From: Muraenolepis orangiensis
Lineage: Eukaryota > Chordata > Actinopteri > Gadiformes > Muraenolepididae
Direction of reading: 5' to 3'
NCBI GenBank assembly: GCA_027704905.1
Contig: CM050999.1
Location: 1,344,094 to 1,408,093 of the forward strand
DNA length: 64,000 nucleotides
Shown here one piece after another: positions 30,889 to 44,399 of this stretch. A program made the position numbers and the translations under genes. Position 1 is the first letter of the stretch; every line of letters begins with the position of its first letter. Below the pieces are notes generated by a model. That model was not told the DNA's origin. It made no database searches and worked only from the letters and a program-made list of their open reading frames with translations.

Positions 30889-30933
<45 letters not shown>

Positions 30934-30954
30934 TATACACATATATATATACAC

Positions 30955-30987
<33 letters not shown>

Positions 30988-31411
30988 AATAGGAATTATA
31001 ACTTCACCAATATTAACCAATCTTTATTTACCCATGGTTCTGTCTTAGCTGAAATAACATCAAACGTCGACGCCGGCGGTGAAACTCCAGCTCCTTAAGT
31101 TCATTAGTTAAAAAGAATACTGAATACAAATCATCCATTTTTAACACGCAATTGATTTTCCTCGTATTATTAAACTCTCAAAAAGAGGCTTCTAGTTGGA
31201 CGATCTCCGCGGCTCTGGTCAGCGCGCGACGACGGTGGGCGTGGCGCTTCGTGACGCAGCTGGTGACGCATTCAGGAAGTACTCCGTAGGCTAGACCGTC
31301 CCATTTAACAAGTTTTTGAAGCAGCCTTCGAAGCAGCCTTAAGACTGCAGCCTTCGGATGCAGCCTTCGGATGCAGCCTTAAGGCTGCAGACCCTGAAAT
31401 GGAACACGGCC
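30124..31411. mobile_element. non-autonomous DNA transposon (Harbinger-like), left arm only
   Basis: Terminal inverted repeats: GGCCGTGTTCCATTTCAGGG at 30124 and its reverse complement ending 31411. Subterminal GCAGCCTT repeats, no transposase. Flanks are TTT and TGT, suggesting a 3-bp target duplication. The right arm has the uninterrupted site at about 44483, proving insertion. Family assignment from a 3-bp duplication alone is tentative. Confidence 0.8.
30668..31030. repeat. nested hairpin with (TA)n core
   Basis: Arms ATTGGTTAATATTGGTGAAG and CTTCACCAATATTAACCAAT, about 45 bp each, enclose about 270 bp of TA/TATG repeat. It may be a nested palindromic element or a fold-back at the transposon centre. 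YIYI-type reading frames are artefacts. Confidence 0.85.
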
Positions 31412-31439
31412 TGTGGTTTGTTTGTTGCCTGACTGTTGC

Positions 31440-31500
31440 CTCGGGGGTGGCTCAACTTTTTGGGGGCGTGGCCTTGGGGTAGCTCCACTGTGTGTCTTAG
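31440..31500 (-). repeat. two minisatellite units from the CD22-like cytoplasmic intron
   Basis: Reverse complement of CACACAGTGGAGCTACCCCA and one more unit, adjoining AGCCATTAC. The same junction occurs at 44391-44460. It shows that this stretch was once the intron between the two cytoplasmic exons of a CD22-like gene. Confidence 0.8.
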
Positions 31501-31511
31501 TAATGGCTGAC

Positions 31512-32715
31512 CTAAGCTAAAAACTAAATAACAACTAACTAAATAAAACTACTATAAACAAAATATAACTAAATAACTCTAAATTAATCTAAGTGTATTG
31601 ATAGATGAGTAGATGAATTGCACAATTTACAGTATTATTACAGTAATACGTAGGTATATACAATACACAACAATACGTATAGTGCAAATTGGCAGTAATA
31701 ATATATTAATAAATAACTCAGATGAATACTGAAAAAGTGACGTGTGAAAAGTGAAAAGTGAAATAGAATTTACAGTGAAATGATTTACAGTGCGTTGACC
31801 AAAAAAAATAATAATAATAATAGTGCGTTGGCCTCAGGTCACTGAGTCTCCACTGTCCCTCTCACGACCCGAGGTAGATGAATTAAAGAGTCTGATGGCG
31901 TTCTGTGGCGTTCTGTGGTGCACCTGGGTGGAATGAGTCTGTTGCTAAAGGTGCTTCTATAGGAGGTCAGCACCTGATGGAGAGGGTGAGAGTTGTTGTC
32001 AAGGATACTACGCAGCTTGCGCAGCATCCTTCTCTCAGACACCACCAACAAGGAGTCCAACTGGACCCCCAGGACAGCGCCAGCCTTCCTGACAAACCTG
32101 CTGATCTTGTTGGCATCTGCTGACCTCAACCTGCTTCCCCAGCACACGACGCCGGAGAAGATGGCACTGGCTACCACCGACTGGTAGAACATATTCAGCA
32201 TCTTGTTACAAACGTTGAAGGACCGGAGCCTCCGCAGGAAGTAGAGACGGCTCTGGCCCTTCTTGTAAACAGCCTCAGAGTTCTTGGCCCAGACCAGTTT
32301 GTTGTCCAGATGAACTCCCAGGTATTTATATTCCTGAACAACTTCAGCGGACACACCCTTGATGGAAATGGGTGTGGGGGTAGATTTCCTCCTGCGGAAG
32401 TCCACCACCGTCTCCATTGTCTTGTCAGTGTTGAGCTTCATGTGGTTAAGCTCACACCACTCAACGAAGGAGTCCACGACGCCCCTGTACTCCTCATCGT
32501 TTCCCTCGCTGACACAACCAACAACTGCAGAGTCGTCCGAGAACTTCTGCAGATGGCAGGACACAGAGTCTGAGGTGTAAAGGGTGAACAGGAATGGGGA
32601 AAGAACCGTTCCCTGTGGAGCACCAGTGCTGCTGACCACAGTGTCAGACACACAGTCCTGCAGTCTGACAAACTGTGGACGACCCGTCAAATAGTCAGTA
32701 ATCCATTTTTGTATA
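31512..32715 (-). mobile_element. Rex/L2-like LINE 3' fragment (left arm)
   Basis: The minus-strand frame 32690-31839 (283 codons) holds the C-terminal RT: STGAPQGTVLSPFLFTLYT, KFSDDSAVVGC, TDKTMETVVDFRRR, YKYLGVHLDNKLVW and RLYFLRRLRSFNV. It is 5'-truncated before the RT finger motifs. It differs by very few residues from the plus-strand copy at 43190-44389 (for example TMETVV against TMEMVV). Confidence 0.88.
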
Positions 32716-32744
32716 GCCCTTAATCCCAGTTACAGATTACAAAG

Positions 32745-33744
32745 NNNNNNNNNNNNNNNNNNNNNNNNNNNNNNNNNNNNNNNNNNNNNNNNNNNNNNNN
32801 NNNNNNNNNNNNNNNNNNNNNNNNNNNNNNNNNNNNNNNNNNNNNNNNNNNNNNNNNNNNNNNNNNNNNNNNNNNNNNNNNNNNNNNNNNNNNNNNNNNN
32901 NNNNNNNNNNNNNNNNNNNNNNNNNNNNNNNNNNNNNNNNNNNNNNNNNNNNNNNNNNNNNNNNNNNNNNNNNNNNNNNNNNNNNNNNNNNNNNNNNNNN
33001 NNNNNNNNNNNNNNNNNNNNNNNNNNNNNNNNNNNNNNNNNNNNNNNNNNNNNNNNNNNNNNNNNNNNNNNNNNNNNNNNNNNNNNNNNNNNNNNNNNNN
33101 NNNNNNNNNNNNNNNNNNNNNNNNNNNNNNNNNNNNNNNNNNNNNNNNNNNNNNNNNNNNNNNNNNNNNNNNNNNNNNNNNNNNNNNNNNNNNNNNNNNN
33201 NNNNNNNNNNNNNNNNNNNNNNNNNNNNNNNNNNNNNNNNNNNNNNNNNNNNNNNNNNNNNNNNNNNNNNNNNNNNNNNNNNNNNNNNNNNNNNNNNNNN
33301 NNNNNNNNNNNNNNNNNNNNNNNNNNNNNNNNNNNNNNNNNNNNNNNNNNNNNNNNNNNNNNNNNNNNNNNNNNNNNNNNNNNNNNNNNNNNNNNNNNNN
33401 NNNNNNNNNNNNNNNNNNNNNNNNNNNNNNNNNNNNNNNNNNNNNNNNNNNNNNNNNNNNNNNNNNNNNNNNNNNNNNNNNNNNNNNNNNNNNNNNNNNN
33501 NNNNNNNNNNNNNNNNNNNNNNNNNNNNNNNNNNNNNNNNNNNNNNNNNNNNNNNNNNNNNNNNNNNNNNNNNNNNNNNNNNNNNNNNNNNNNNNNNNNN
33601 NNNNNNNNNNNNNNNNNNNNNNNNNNNNNNNNNNNNNNNNNNNNNNNNNNNNNNNNNNNNNNNNNNNNNNNNNNNNNNNNNNNNNNNNNNNNNNNNNNNN
33701 NNNNNNNNNNNNNNNNNNNNNNNNNNNNNNNNNNNNNNNNNNNN
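32745..33744. other. assembly gap, exactly 1000 N
   Basis: Second fixed-length N run. The left flank (TGTAACTGGGATTAAGGG on the minus strand) equals 43160-43180 of contig C; the right flank is unrelated L2 RT. Protein frames spanning the gap are not real. Confidence 0.98.
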
Positions 33745-36097
33745 GCGATCCAACCTCCTCCCTGTAGGCTGTCTCGTCGTCGCCGGCGATCAGGCCCATC
33801 ACTGTCGTGTCGTCAGCAAACTTGACGATGACGTTGGAGCTGTGCATAGCCATGCAGTCGTGGGTGTAGAGGGAGTAGAGGAGAGGGCTCAGCACGCATC
33901 CCTGGGGGGCTCCCGTGTTGAGGGTCAGTGGCTCTGATGTGGTGCTGCCCATCCTCACCACCTGGCGGCGGTCCGACAGGAGGTTCAGTATCCAGCTGCA
34001 CATGGATGGGGGTACGCCTAGACCTCTCAGCTTGGTGTCGAGCTTGGCAGGAACTATTGTGTTGAATGCTGAGCTGTAGTCCACAAACAGCATTCGCACA
34101 TAACAGTTCTTCCCCTCCAGGTGGGAAAGGGCAGTGTGGAGGGCCATGGCAATTGCGTCGTCCGTGGATCTATTTTGACGATATGCAAATTGCCATGGGT
34201 CCAGCGTGGTAGGTAACACGGAGCAAATAAATTCCTTGACCAACCTCTCGAAGCATTTGCTAACGATCGAGGTGAGGGCCACAGGTCTGTAGTCATTCAG
34301 GCATGTTACCTTGGTTTGTTTAGGGACAGGCACGATGGTGGATATCTTGAAGACCGCGGGGACAACAGCCTGGGACAGGGAGAGGTTGAAGATGTCTGCA
34401 AAGACTCCTGCCAACTGGTCTGCGCATGCTCTGAGGACGCGGCCCGGGATGTCGTCGGGGCCTGCCGCCTTACGGATGTTCAGCCGCTTAAAGGTGCGGC
34501 GCACATCCGCCTCCGAGATGCGCAGCTGGCTGGTCTCCCCAGTCGGTGCTGGCTTCGGCGGGCTGCCGTTTACGTCGAACCGAGCAAAAAATGTATTTAG
34601 CTCTCCTGGGAGGGAGGTAGAGGAGTTCTCTACACAACTGGTTCTCCCTCTGAAGTTCGTTATCTTCTGCAGCCCCTGCCACATACCCCTCGCATCGTGT
34701 TTCTTGAATTTATCTTCCACTCTGTCCTTATACTCCCGCTTGGCAGTGACGATGGTCTTACGGAGGTCGTAACGGGCTCTCGTATATTCCTCCGTATTCC
34801 CGGAACCAAAGGCGGCGTTACGCGCATGTAGGGCAGCGCGAACATCGCCGTTAATCCACGGTTTCTGGTTGGGATATATCCGAACCGACTTGGTCGGAAC
34901 AACGTCATCTATGCACTTCTTGATGAACCCGGTGACCGACGACGCGTACTCGTTGATGTTATTGTCCGAGGCAACGCGGAACATGTGCCAGTCAGCGTGA
35001 TCAAAACAATCCTGCAGCGTAGAATCTGATTGGTCCGACCAGCATTGGACCTCCCTCACAGCGATCGGTTGCTGCTTCAGTCTCTGCCTATTGGCGGGGA
35101 GTAGCTGGATAGAGCGGTGATCTGATTTGCCGAACGGTGGGCGGAGGAGGGCCTTGTAGCCATCACGGAAGGGAGTGTAGCAGTGGTCGAGGATCCGCTC
35201 GCCCCGTGTGTTGCTCTTTATGTGTTGGTAGAACTTCGGGAGAACCTTCTTCAGGTTCGCCTTGTTGAAGTCCCCCGCCACGATGAGAGCAGCCTCGGGG
35301 TGGGCCGACTCCTGTTCGCTGATAGCCCCGTACAGTTCCTTCAGCGCTGTGTCCGTGTTGGCTTGTGGGGGAATGTAAACAGCGGTCACGGTTACCGCTG
35401 TAAACTCCCGAGGTAGCCAGTATGGACGGCACATAAGCATCAGGTACTCCAGGTCCGGGGAACAGAAAGACTTGAGGGGATGTACATGGCTTTGGTTGCA
35501 CCAAGATCTGTTTATCATGAGACATACCCCCCCTCCGCGATCTTTACCGGAGAGAGCCTTTGTTCTGTCCGCCCGGTGGACGGAAAATCCTGTCGGCTCG
35601 ATAGCTGCGTCGGTAACCCCCTCCGACATCCATGTCTCCGTAAGGCAGATAATACAATTGTCCCTAGTTTCCCGGTGGAATTGAATACGAGCCTGTAGTT
35701 CGCTTAACTTATTGTCCAGAGACTGTACATTAGCCAGTAGAATGGTGGGTAGTGGGGGGCGATCGGATCGACATCTCAGCCTGACTAGCACGCCGGCTCG
35801 CTTCCCTCGCTTCCTCCGGCGACGCTTGCGCGTAATCGTGCCCAAAATGGACGGAGATAATCCAGCTGTGACTTCGGGCGGGACGTCCGAGCCGAAAGAA
35901 TGAAAAAACTCCGGTAGGCGGCGAGCGACTGTCGATCTGATCTCCCAAAGTGTGCAGAAGTTATAAGTGAACTTGCTGCTAACATCCTGAACTAAAATAC
36001 TTGCGATAAAAAGAATAAATAACAAAAAACTGCGTCGTCGTGCGGGAGCTCGCGACACGGCAGCCATCTCGTACGGCGCCATACTCCAACAGAACAC
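33745..36097 (-). mobile_element. L2-type LINE with endonuclease and RT, cut by the gap
   Basis: One open minus-strand frame from 36097 to the gap. The N-terminal region is followed by APE-type endonuclease motifs (LLANVQSLDNK, LTETWMSEG, DRGGGVCLMIN, IVAGDFNKANL, KSDHRSIQLL). RT follows: TIVPVPKQTKVTCLNDYRPV, LFVDYSSAFNTIVPAK, NTGAPQGCVLSPLLYSLYTH and KFADDTTVMGLI with the DD intact. It is inserted in the CT-repeat intron of a CD22-like remnant. No stop is seen in the sequenced part, so it is young. The missing C-terminus is in the gap. Confidence 0.9.
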
Positions 36098-36098
36098 T

Positions 36099-36129
<31 letters not shown>

Positions 36130-36184
36130 GTGTTTGACATTCATTTATTCTGCTGCTTCTTTATCTTTATGTTCTGTTCACCAG

Positions 36185-37003
36185 AAGAAAGAGCGCTTCC
36201 AGAAAAGCACATGTCCCGGGAGGAAGGCCAGATATCGTGGTGGAGGTGAGCGACAGGAACCCATTTTTCACTAACACAGCCATTACTAAGACACACAGTG
36301 GAGCTACCCCCGAGAGCCACTGCCCCCAAACAGTAGAGCTACCACCCCGAGGCCACTGCTCCTAAACATTGGAGCTACCTGGAGGCCAAGCCCCCAAACA
36401 ACAACATGTGCAACAACAACGTGTCGTTCTTTAGCTGGCTCTGTTACTTTTCTGACGATGCAGATATAATGGCCAAGAGCTGAGCTCAAAGAGAAATCAT
36501 TAAGCTATGTTCTATTTTTAAGAGATTACTGCCTCATACAAGCGTTGTGAGAAATTCCTGGACAAGTTGCGCCATTTGTCCGATTTGGATGACTAAATGT
36601 ACTCTTCTGTCCTCTCAGTCACTTCCTGTTCCTGTGTATGACAACATCTCAACTCTGACCAATCGCTCAGCTGCTGCAGCACAAAGAGAACAAATACAAG
36701 AACAGGATGCCACCATCTACACTTCCTGCTCAGAGAACCAGGTCCAATCAGATTAGAAAGAGCAGGTCCTTTACTCTTTGGTCAACATTAAAAGACCCAA
36801 CGCTGTCCCTGAGTAAGCATCTCTTTATAATTCTAGACCAAAATTAAACTTCCAATGTGTGGGACTTCATCAACCCAAGGGAGACTTTGAGGAGGACATT
36901 TCTAAATCTGTGTAACATAAACTGAAGTTCCTAACTTCTCATTATCTCTTTTTCACTTCTTCTTTTCAGGGACAGTGACCAGTTATACAGCACCATCGAA
37001 TAA
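36185..37003 (+). pseudogene. CD22-like 3'-end remnant (cytoplasmic exons only)
   Basis: Cytoplasmic exon 1 at 36185-36245, ITIM exon at 36619-36812 and last exon at 36970-37003, all with intact splice sites and in the same order as copies 1 and 6. The ITIM exon has lost 12 nt that encode the proximal ITIM (QEQDATIYTS where copy 1 has EEQDDLHYATIYTS). A CAG to TAG change stops the frame before VLYSLV. The 5' part is replaced by the L2 LINE and contig end. VYDNI keeps a YxN motif. Non-functional as seen. Confidence 0.85.
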
Positions 37004-37124
37004 ACAACCCAGAGTTTAAATCAGCATGATTTAGATAGTAGGTTGGCTTTGTAAGTGGGTGTACTTTAATGTGTCTCATTCATTCAGTGTAAAATGTCTG
37101 ATTGTTTTTCTGCATGTCGTATAG

Positions 37125-37976
37125 CAGACTTACTCAACAGGCATCCGGCCCGCAGACGCTTATTTTGTGGCCCCCGACATGCCTGGTTATGAATGCATAA
37201 TAATTATAATTAGCCAACCAAAAATATAAATATATAAAGAAATACATTTTAAAAAATCCTGACCTGCTTTGGATCTACTTATGTGTGTGAAAGCTCCTTC
37301 TCTGCCATGGGAATAATTAAATCAAAGCACCGTTCCCGTCTAATTGACAGACATTTGGCAGACTATCTCAGAGCAGCCAGAACTGAGCAACAACCAGATC
37401 TGAAAGTACTTGTGAAAAGAATGCAGACTCAGAGCTCTCAATAGGAATAAGTAAAAAGTTGTTTGTTATATTGTTATTGTTATTAATATTTGTGAAATGC
37501 AGACTCAGAGCTCTCAATAGGAATAAGTAAAAAGTTGTTTGTTATATTGTTATTGTTATTAATATTTGTGAAATGCAGACTCAGAGCTCTCAATAGGAAT
37601 AAGTAAAATGTTGTTTGTTATATTGTTATTGTTATTAATATTTGTGAAATGCAGACTCAGAGCTCTCACTAGGAATATGTAGCAATTGCAAACTTTATCA
37701 ATGTCATCAATGCAAAGCTATTCACTCCAGTGTTAATAAAACATCAGCTTGACCAACACTTGACACTACATTTGTTACTCAAATTGAGAATATTTGATAA
37801 ATATTCCATGATGCTTTGGAATGCATTAAAAATGACAAGCAAGACAGCATATTAAACAGCAGTAGTAAATACAGCGAATAAAATGGTACAAATATATGTT
37901 AATAATAATTTGTGGCCCTTTGCACCTGTTGTGGTTTAAATGTGGCCCTCTCGGCCTCTGAAGTTGAGTACCCCTG
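37125..37976 (+). mobile_element. hAT transposon remnant in the CD22-like 3' flank
   Basis: Ends CAGACTTACTCAAC and GTTGAGTACCCCTG (imperfect inverted repeats), with an 8-bp target duplication TCGTATAG at 37117-37124 and 37977-37984. Inside is a hAT dimerisation-domain fragment (TYVCESSFSAMG, SRLIDRHLADYLR). Copies 1 and 6 have the empty site at 6212-6219 and 59384-59391. Confidence 0.9.
37421..37690. repeat. tandem repeat, about 82-bp unit, inside hAT
   Basis: About 3.3 copies of a unit starting GCAGACTCAGAGCTCTCAAT and ending TTATTAATATTTGTGAAAT. It extends the end of the hAT coding remnant. Confidence 0.9.
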
Positions 37977-38134
37977 TCGTATAGGCTTCTACTTGTGATG
38001 GCCCTGCTCCTGTGAGGGCAGATCCTAAAGGCACCACCTGCTGGTTGTCTGAACGTACTGCACCTGTAAGAAGGCACCACCGGCTGGTTGTCTGAACGTA
38101 CTGCACCTGTAAGAGCAGGTGGTTGTGAGTGGCA

Positions 38135-38290
38135 GTTACGGAAATGCTAGGAGTGCTGCCACTATCATACCATTGCCATCAACATTACACTATCATACTT
38201 TGCTGGACTTTCTGGACTCATTATAGTTACTACACTGTTTTCATGATGCTGCTGCACAACTGGCACTTTAAATGCTTTTAAATAATAACT
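38135..38290 (+). mobile_element. L2 LINE 3' UTR remnant
   Basis: GAAATGCTAGGAGTGCTGCC and following text match the L2 3' end at 10031-10190 and 50230-50360. No coding part remains. Confidence 0.75.
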
Positions 38291-38589
38291 GAGAACTAGG
38301 AAGAGGAACAGGGCTGGGGGGAACGACTCAACTCCTAGGTGTGGCTTTCAAGACTTTATAATTAAGATGACACACACACTCACACCATATTCATAACAAT
38401 GTGTTAATACACAAGTTTTGAGGTACAAACACATCCAAATAGATTCATGTTTTTTTTCAATGTTTAAACAAAGGTAAATATATCAAATAAAAGGTAAATA
38501 CTATTAATGAGGGCTGGAAATCAGGTAACAGACTCCAGTTATGAGTTATGATTTTTTCGCCTGCTGTTCAACAATGACTTCTATTCCTC

Positions 38590-38760
38590 AAGTGGTTTTG
38601 ATAAACATATCCGTGAATTGGTTCCTCTGGTTCCACTACTTGCTCTTCAATGGGTTATGTTCCTCTGGTTCTACTACTTGCTCTTCAATGGGTTATGTTT
38701 TTCTGGTTCCATTACTTGATCTTGAATGGGTTATGTTCCTCTGGTTCCACTACATGGCTG
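38590..38760. repeat. minisatellite, about 38-bp unit
   Basis: Units containing GGGTTATGTTCCTCTGGTTC and CACTACTTGCTCTTCAAT. Related arrays lie at 50995-51110 and (reverse) 19640-19760. Confidence 0.85.
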
Positions 38761-38993
38761 CAGTATAGCTCAGGAGGTAGAGCAGTTGCCTCACAACCAA
38801 AAGGTTGCTTGTTCTATCCCCCGGCTCCTCCTAGCAAAAACTGTCGAGGTGTCCTTGAGTAAGACACCCTAACTACTCCTGATGTGCTGGCTGTCTCCTT
38901 GCATGGCTGACTCCGCTGTCAGTGTATGAATGGGTGAATGTGAGGCATGACTTGTAAAGCGGATAAAAGTGCTATATGAAAGCATCCATTACC
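38757..38993 (+). mobile_element. tRNA-derived SINE
   Basis: TATAGCTCAGGAGGTAGAGC (A box), GTTCTATCCC (degraded B box) and the tail GAATGGGTGAATGTGAG. Same family as 23001-23274. Inserted in the 5' flank of copy 5 and absent from the copy 6 flank. Confidence 0.8.
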
Positions 38994-38999
38994 ATTACA

Positions 39000-39990
39000 A
39001 CTTTAAAAGGGATACGTTCTACTACTTGCTCTTCAATGGGTTATGTTCCACTATGTGATCTTGAACGCCCATACGTTTGTATTTCATTGCCAATGAGAGC
39101 ACTCATTCTATAAGTTATATTAAATCCATTGTATTAAACAGGAATCCTTAGTGTCAGGCTTTCTGGCTTGTCAGGTGTACGACCTAATTTACGCTGAGGC
39201 TCTCCAGCACACACACACACCGAAATAGGTTACGATAAAGGCGTTCATTTCTTGTATACTTTAAATACTATTTATGATATTTTGGTCTTCATCTACACCT
39301 TGGATGAGATCCTGAAAGAAGAGGTTGATAACAGTTATGAAGTATGATGCCCAATATAATGGAGAGTCAATCCACTTTTATATTTCTGAACCTACTGAAC
39401 CTGAAATGACTGTACTCGGTATGTTAAAAATATGAATGAATGTAAATACCTTCATTCATTTCACATGGATGTGTTTACTTACCTGTATATATGTATATAT
39501 TTATATATATATACCTATAATTCTGCACATATCTCATACATACTCTATAAGTTATTGCATACCTGTTTTATACCTAGTAGACTGTCTTTACATCTTATTC
39601 CATTGTCCTTGTTGCAAATCGCCAATCAAACATCTTGTATCTTGTATCTTGGATGGTCGTAGCCTATACCTCTTGAGCTTTCACCGCACGGAAAGCTTTG
39701 GCATTCACCCTTTGGTCCAATGTTTTAAAAACCCATAATGACCGGTATCTGCGCATACCCCAGGGTTGATTAAATCGAGATTATAAATTCGACCCCATTC
39801 CTCTCCTCGCCATTATAACTTATATATCCATTTTCCATCTCTGTTAATTGACCAGGTTAGGTGGTGATTCTGCTTAAAAACTGTTGACCAAGGAGTTTGA
39901 TACATGATGAGTATATCCAATTGTATTTGCAGCTCGCAGTAGTTGCGTGTATGGAACTTTTATGGACAGATTTGAGTACTGTGTAGGTAC
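39000..39990. other. 5' flank of copy 5, no gene
   Basis: Matches the flanks of copies 3, 4 and 6 (for example CTTGGATGAGATCCTGAAAG). No coding sequence. Confidence 0.6.
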
Positions 39991-40555
39991 TGTCACGGTT
40001 ATGGTGGTTGACAGGGGGCGTGGCCAAGCCGCGTGCGCTGACGGCGCACACACACACCTGTCAGCAATTGTCTGACAGGTGTGTCTAATCACTAATCACC
40101 TCACCCGGGGCTATATATACCCTGGCGTCCTGTTACCCCTTTGTTATGTCGTATGTCGTACTTTATGCTTGCTACTTTGTACTTGGTACATTCTGGACGG
40201 AATCGTTACGTCGATGTCCCGGAATCCAGATTCATTGCCTGTCCCGCGTCACTCGCCGGTCTATACCTGTCGCTACTTCGACCTCCCGGTATCCAGACCC
40301 CTCGCCCATCCCAGACTACTCGTCGGTCTATACCTGTCGCTTCTTCGACCTCCCGGTATCCAGACCCCTCGCCTGTCCCGGACCACGCGCCTGTCTACTC
40401 CCTGCCGGTACTACGCTGATCCGACTTCCCGGTTTCCAGACCCCTTGGCTGTCCCCGTTCACTGTGTTTTGTTTGCTTTAAATAAAGCTTTACGTTATAG
40501 CTCAACTGTGTCTTGGTCTGCGTTCTGGGTCCCACCAAATTACCCCGTTGTGACA
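39991..40555 (+). repeat. solo Gypsy-type LTR (565 bp) upstream of copy 5
   Basis: TGTCACGGTTATGG to CCGTTGTGACA, flanked by the 5-bp duplication GGTAC (39986-39990 and 40556-40560). It has internal repeats of CCTCCCGGTATCCAGACCCC like the 27193 LTR. No internal element, so it arose by LTR-LTR recombination. It sits about 400 bp before the copy 5 signal exon and could affect its promoter. Confidence 0.88.
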
Positions 40556-40894
40556 GGTACAGCCTATAGTAAGACATTCAAACAATAAAACATCAACCAA
40601 TCACCACCATCTGTTAATGTGGTCTGAATTTAATCAGGTTTTTTTATCCAGTATTTGACTGCATAAAGAGGAAGTAAACATGTACGTTTGGTTAACCAGT
40701 TAGCACAGACACTTTCTATAACAGCAGCTTCCACCTTACAGTAAGTCTTAACTTTAATTGTATTGTGTAACATACAAACATGTTCAATAACCAACTGATG
40801 TTAGAGATTCATTAAAAATTATAATAATATTATGCTTATGTATTATAGTTGTCTCAGTGAAAATATTATGTTTTTCTCCTTTTTATGTTTTTAG

Positions 40895-42761
<1,867 letters not shown>

Positions 42762-43189
42762 GTAAGTCAACTCCACAATATACTGAAATTACACCAGATA
42801 TAATGGACCTTTAGGGTAAAGAATGTAGATTTAGAATGAATGGACTCAAACTGCCTTGGCTCTCTCAAGCCTCAGGCCACCAGTAATTTAGGGTACTGGT
42901 ACCGATACTGGAACCGTTTCCGATTGAATAGAATCAGAAGTAATGTAATGTACCCTGGGGTGAAGATCTTTGTTCTCTGATGATTCCATGCCTCTGTCAG
43001 CAGTCATTTTGGGGACTCAGCCTTTGTCCTGTCAGCAGTCACTCTGGTGTCTCAGTTTGTGTGCAGATCCCTCATGGATCCCTAAGTGGATGTGATCCAC
43101 TTAGGAAGACATCGTACCATAGTACAATGCATAGTACGATACATAGCAAGCCCTTTGTAATCTGTAACTGGGATTAAGGGCTATACAAA

Positions 43190-44389
43190 AATGGATTACT
43201 GACTATTTGACGGGTCGTCCACAGTTTGTCAGACTGCAGGACTGTGTGTCTGACACTGTGGTCAGCAGCACTGGTGCTCCACAGGGAACGGTTCTTTCCC
43301 CATTCCTGTTCACCCTTTACACCTCAGACTCTGTGTCCTGCCATCTGCAGAAGTTCTCGGACGACTCTGCAGTTGTTGGTTGTGTCAGCGAGGGAAACGA
43401 TGAGGAGTACAGGGGCGTCGTGGACTCCTTCGTTGAGTGGTGTGAGCTTAACCACATGAAGCTCAACACTGACAAGACAATGGAGATGGTGGTGGACTTC
43501 CGCAGGAGGAAATCTACCCCCACACCCATTTCCATCAAGGGTGTGTCCGCTGAAGTTGTTCAGGAATATAAATACCTGGGAGTTCATCTGGACAACAAAC
43601 TGGTCTGGGCCAAGAACTCTGAGGCTGTTTACAAGAAGGGCCAGAGCCGTCTCTACTTCCTGCGGAGGCTCCGGTCCTTCAACGTTTGTAACAAGATGCT
43701 GAATATGTTCTACCAGTCGGTGGTAGCCAGTGCCATCTTCTCCGGCGTCGTGTGCTGGGGAAGCAGGTTGAGGTCAGCAGATGCCAACAAGATCAGCAGG
43801 TTTGTCAGGAAGGCTGGCGCTGTCCTGGGGGTCCAGTTGGACTCCTTGTTGGTGGTGTCTGAGAGAAGGATGCTGCGCAAGCTGCGTAGTATCCTTGACA
43901 ACAACTCTCACCCTCTCCATCAGGTGCTGACCTCCTATAGAAGCACCTTTAGCAACAGACTCATTCCACCCAGGTGCACCACAGAACGCCACAGAACGCC
44001 ATCAGACTCTTTAATTCATCTACCTCGGGTCGTGAGAGGGACAGTGGAGACTCAGTGACCTGAGGCCAACGCACTATTATTATTATTATTTTTTTTGGTC
44101 AACGCACTGTAAATCATTTCACTGTAAATTCTATTTCACTTTTCACTTTTCACACGTCACTTTTTCAGTATTCATCTGAGTTATTTATTAATATATTATT
44201 ACTGCCAATTTGCACTATACGTATTGTTGTGTATTGTATATACCTACGTATTACTGTAATAATACTGTAAATTGTGCAATTCATCTACTCATCTATCAAT
44301 ACACTTAGATTAATTTAGAGTTATTTAGTTATATTTTGTTTATAGTAGTTTTATTTAGTTAGTTGTTATTTAGTTTTTAGCTTAGGTCA
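43190..44389 (+). mobile_element. Rex/L2-like LINE 3' fragment (right arm)
   Basis: Open frame 43207-44058 with STGAPQGTVLSPFLFTLYT and KFSDDSAVVGCVSEG, then an AT-rich 3' UTR. Reverse-complement partner of 31512-32715. Truncated at the 5' end; lies between the last copy 5 exon and the intron-minisatellite fragment. Confidence 0.88.
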
Positions 44390-44399
44390 GCCATTACTA

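Noticed and set aside
30526..31098. YIYI-rich frames on both strands
   Set aside because: They come from (TA)n repeats in the transposon centre.
37421..37690. Possible CRISPR-like array
   Set aside because: Direct tandem copies of about 82 bp without variable spacers, within a hAT element in eukaryotic DNA.
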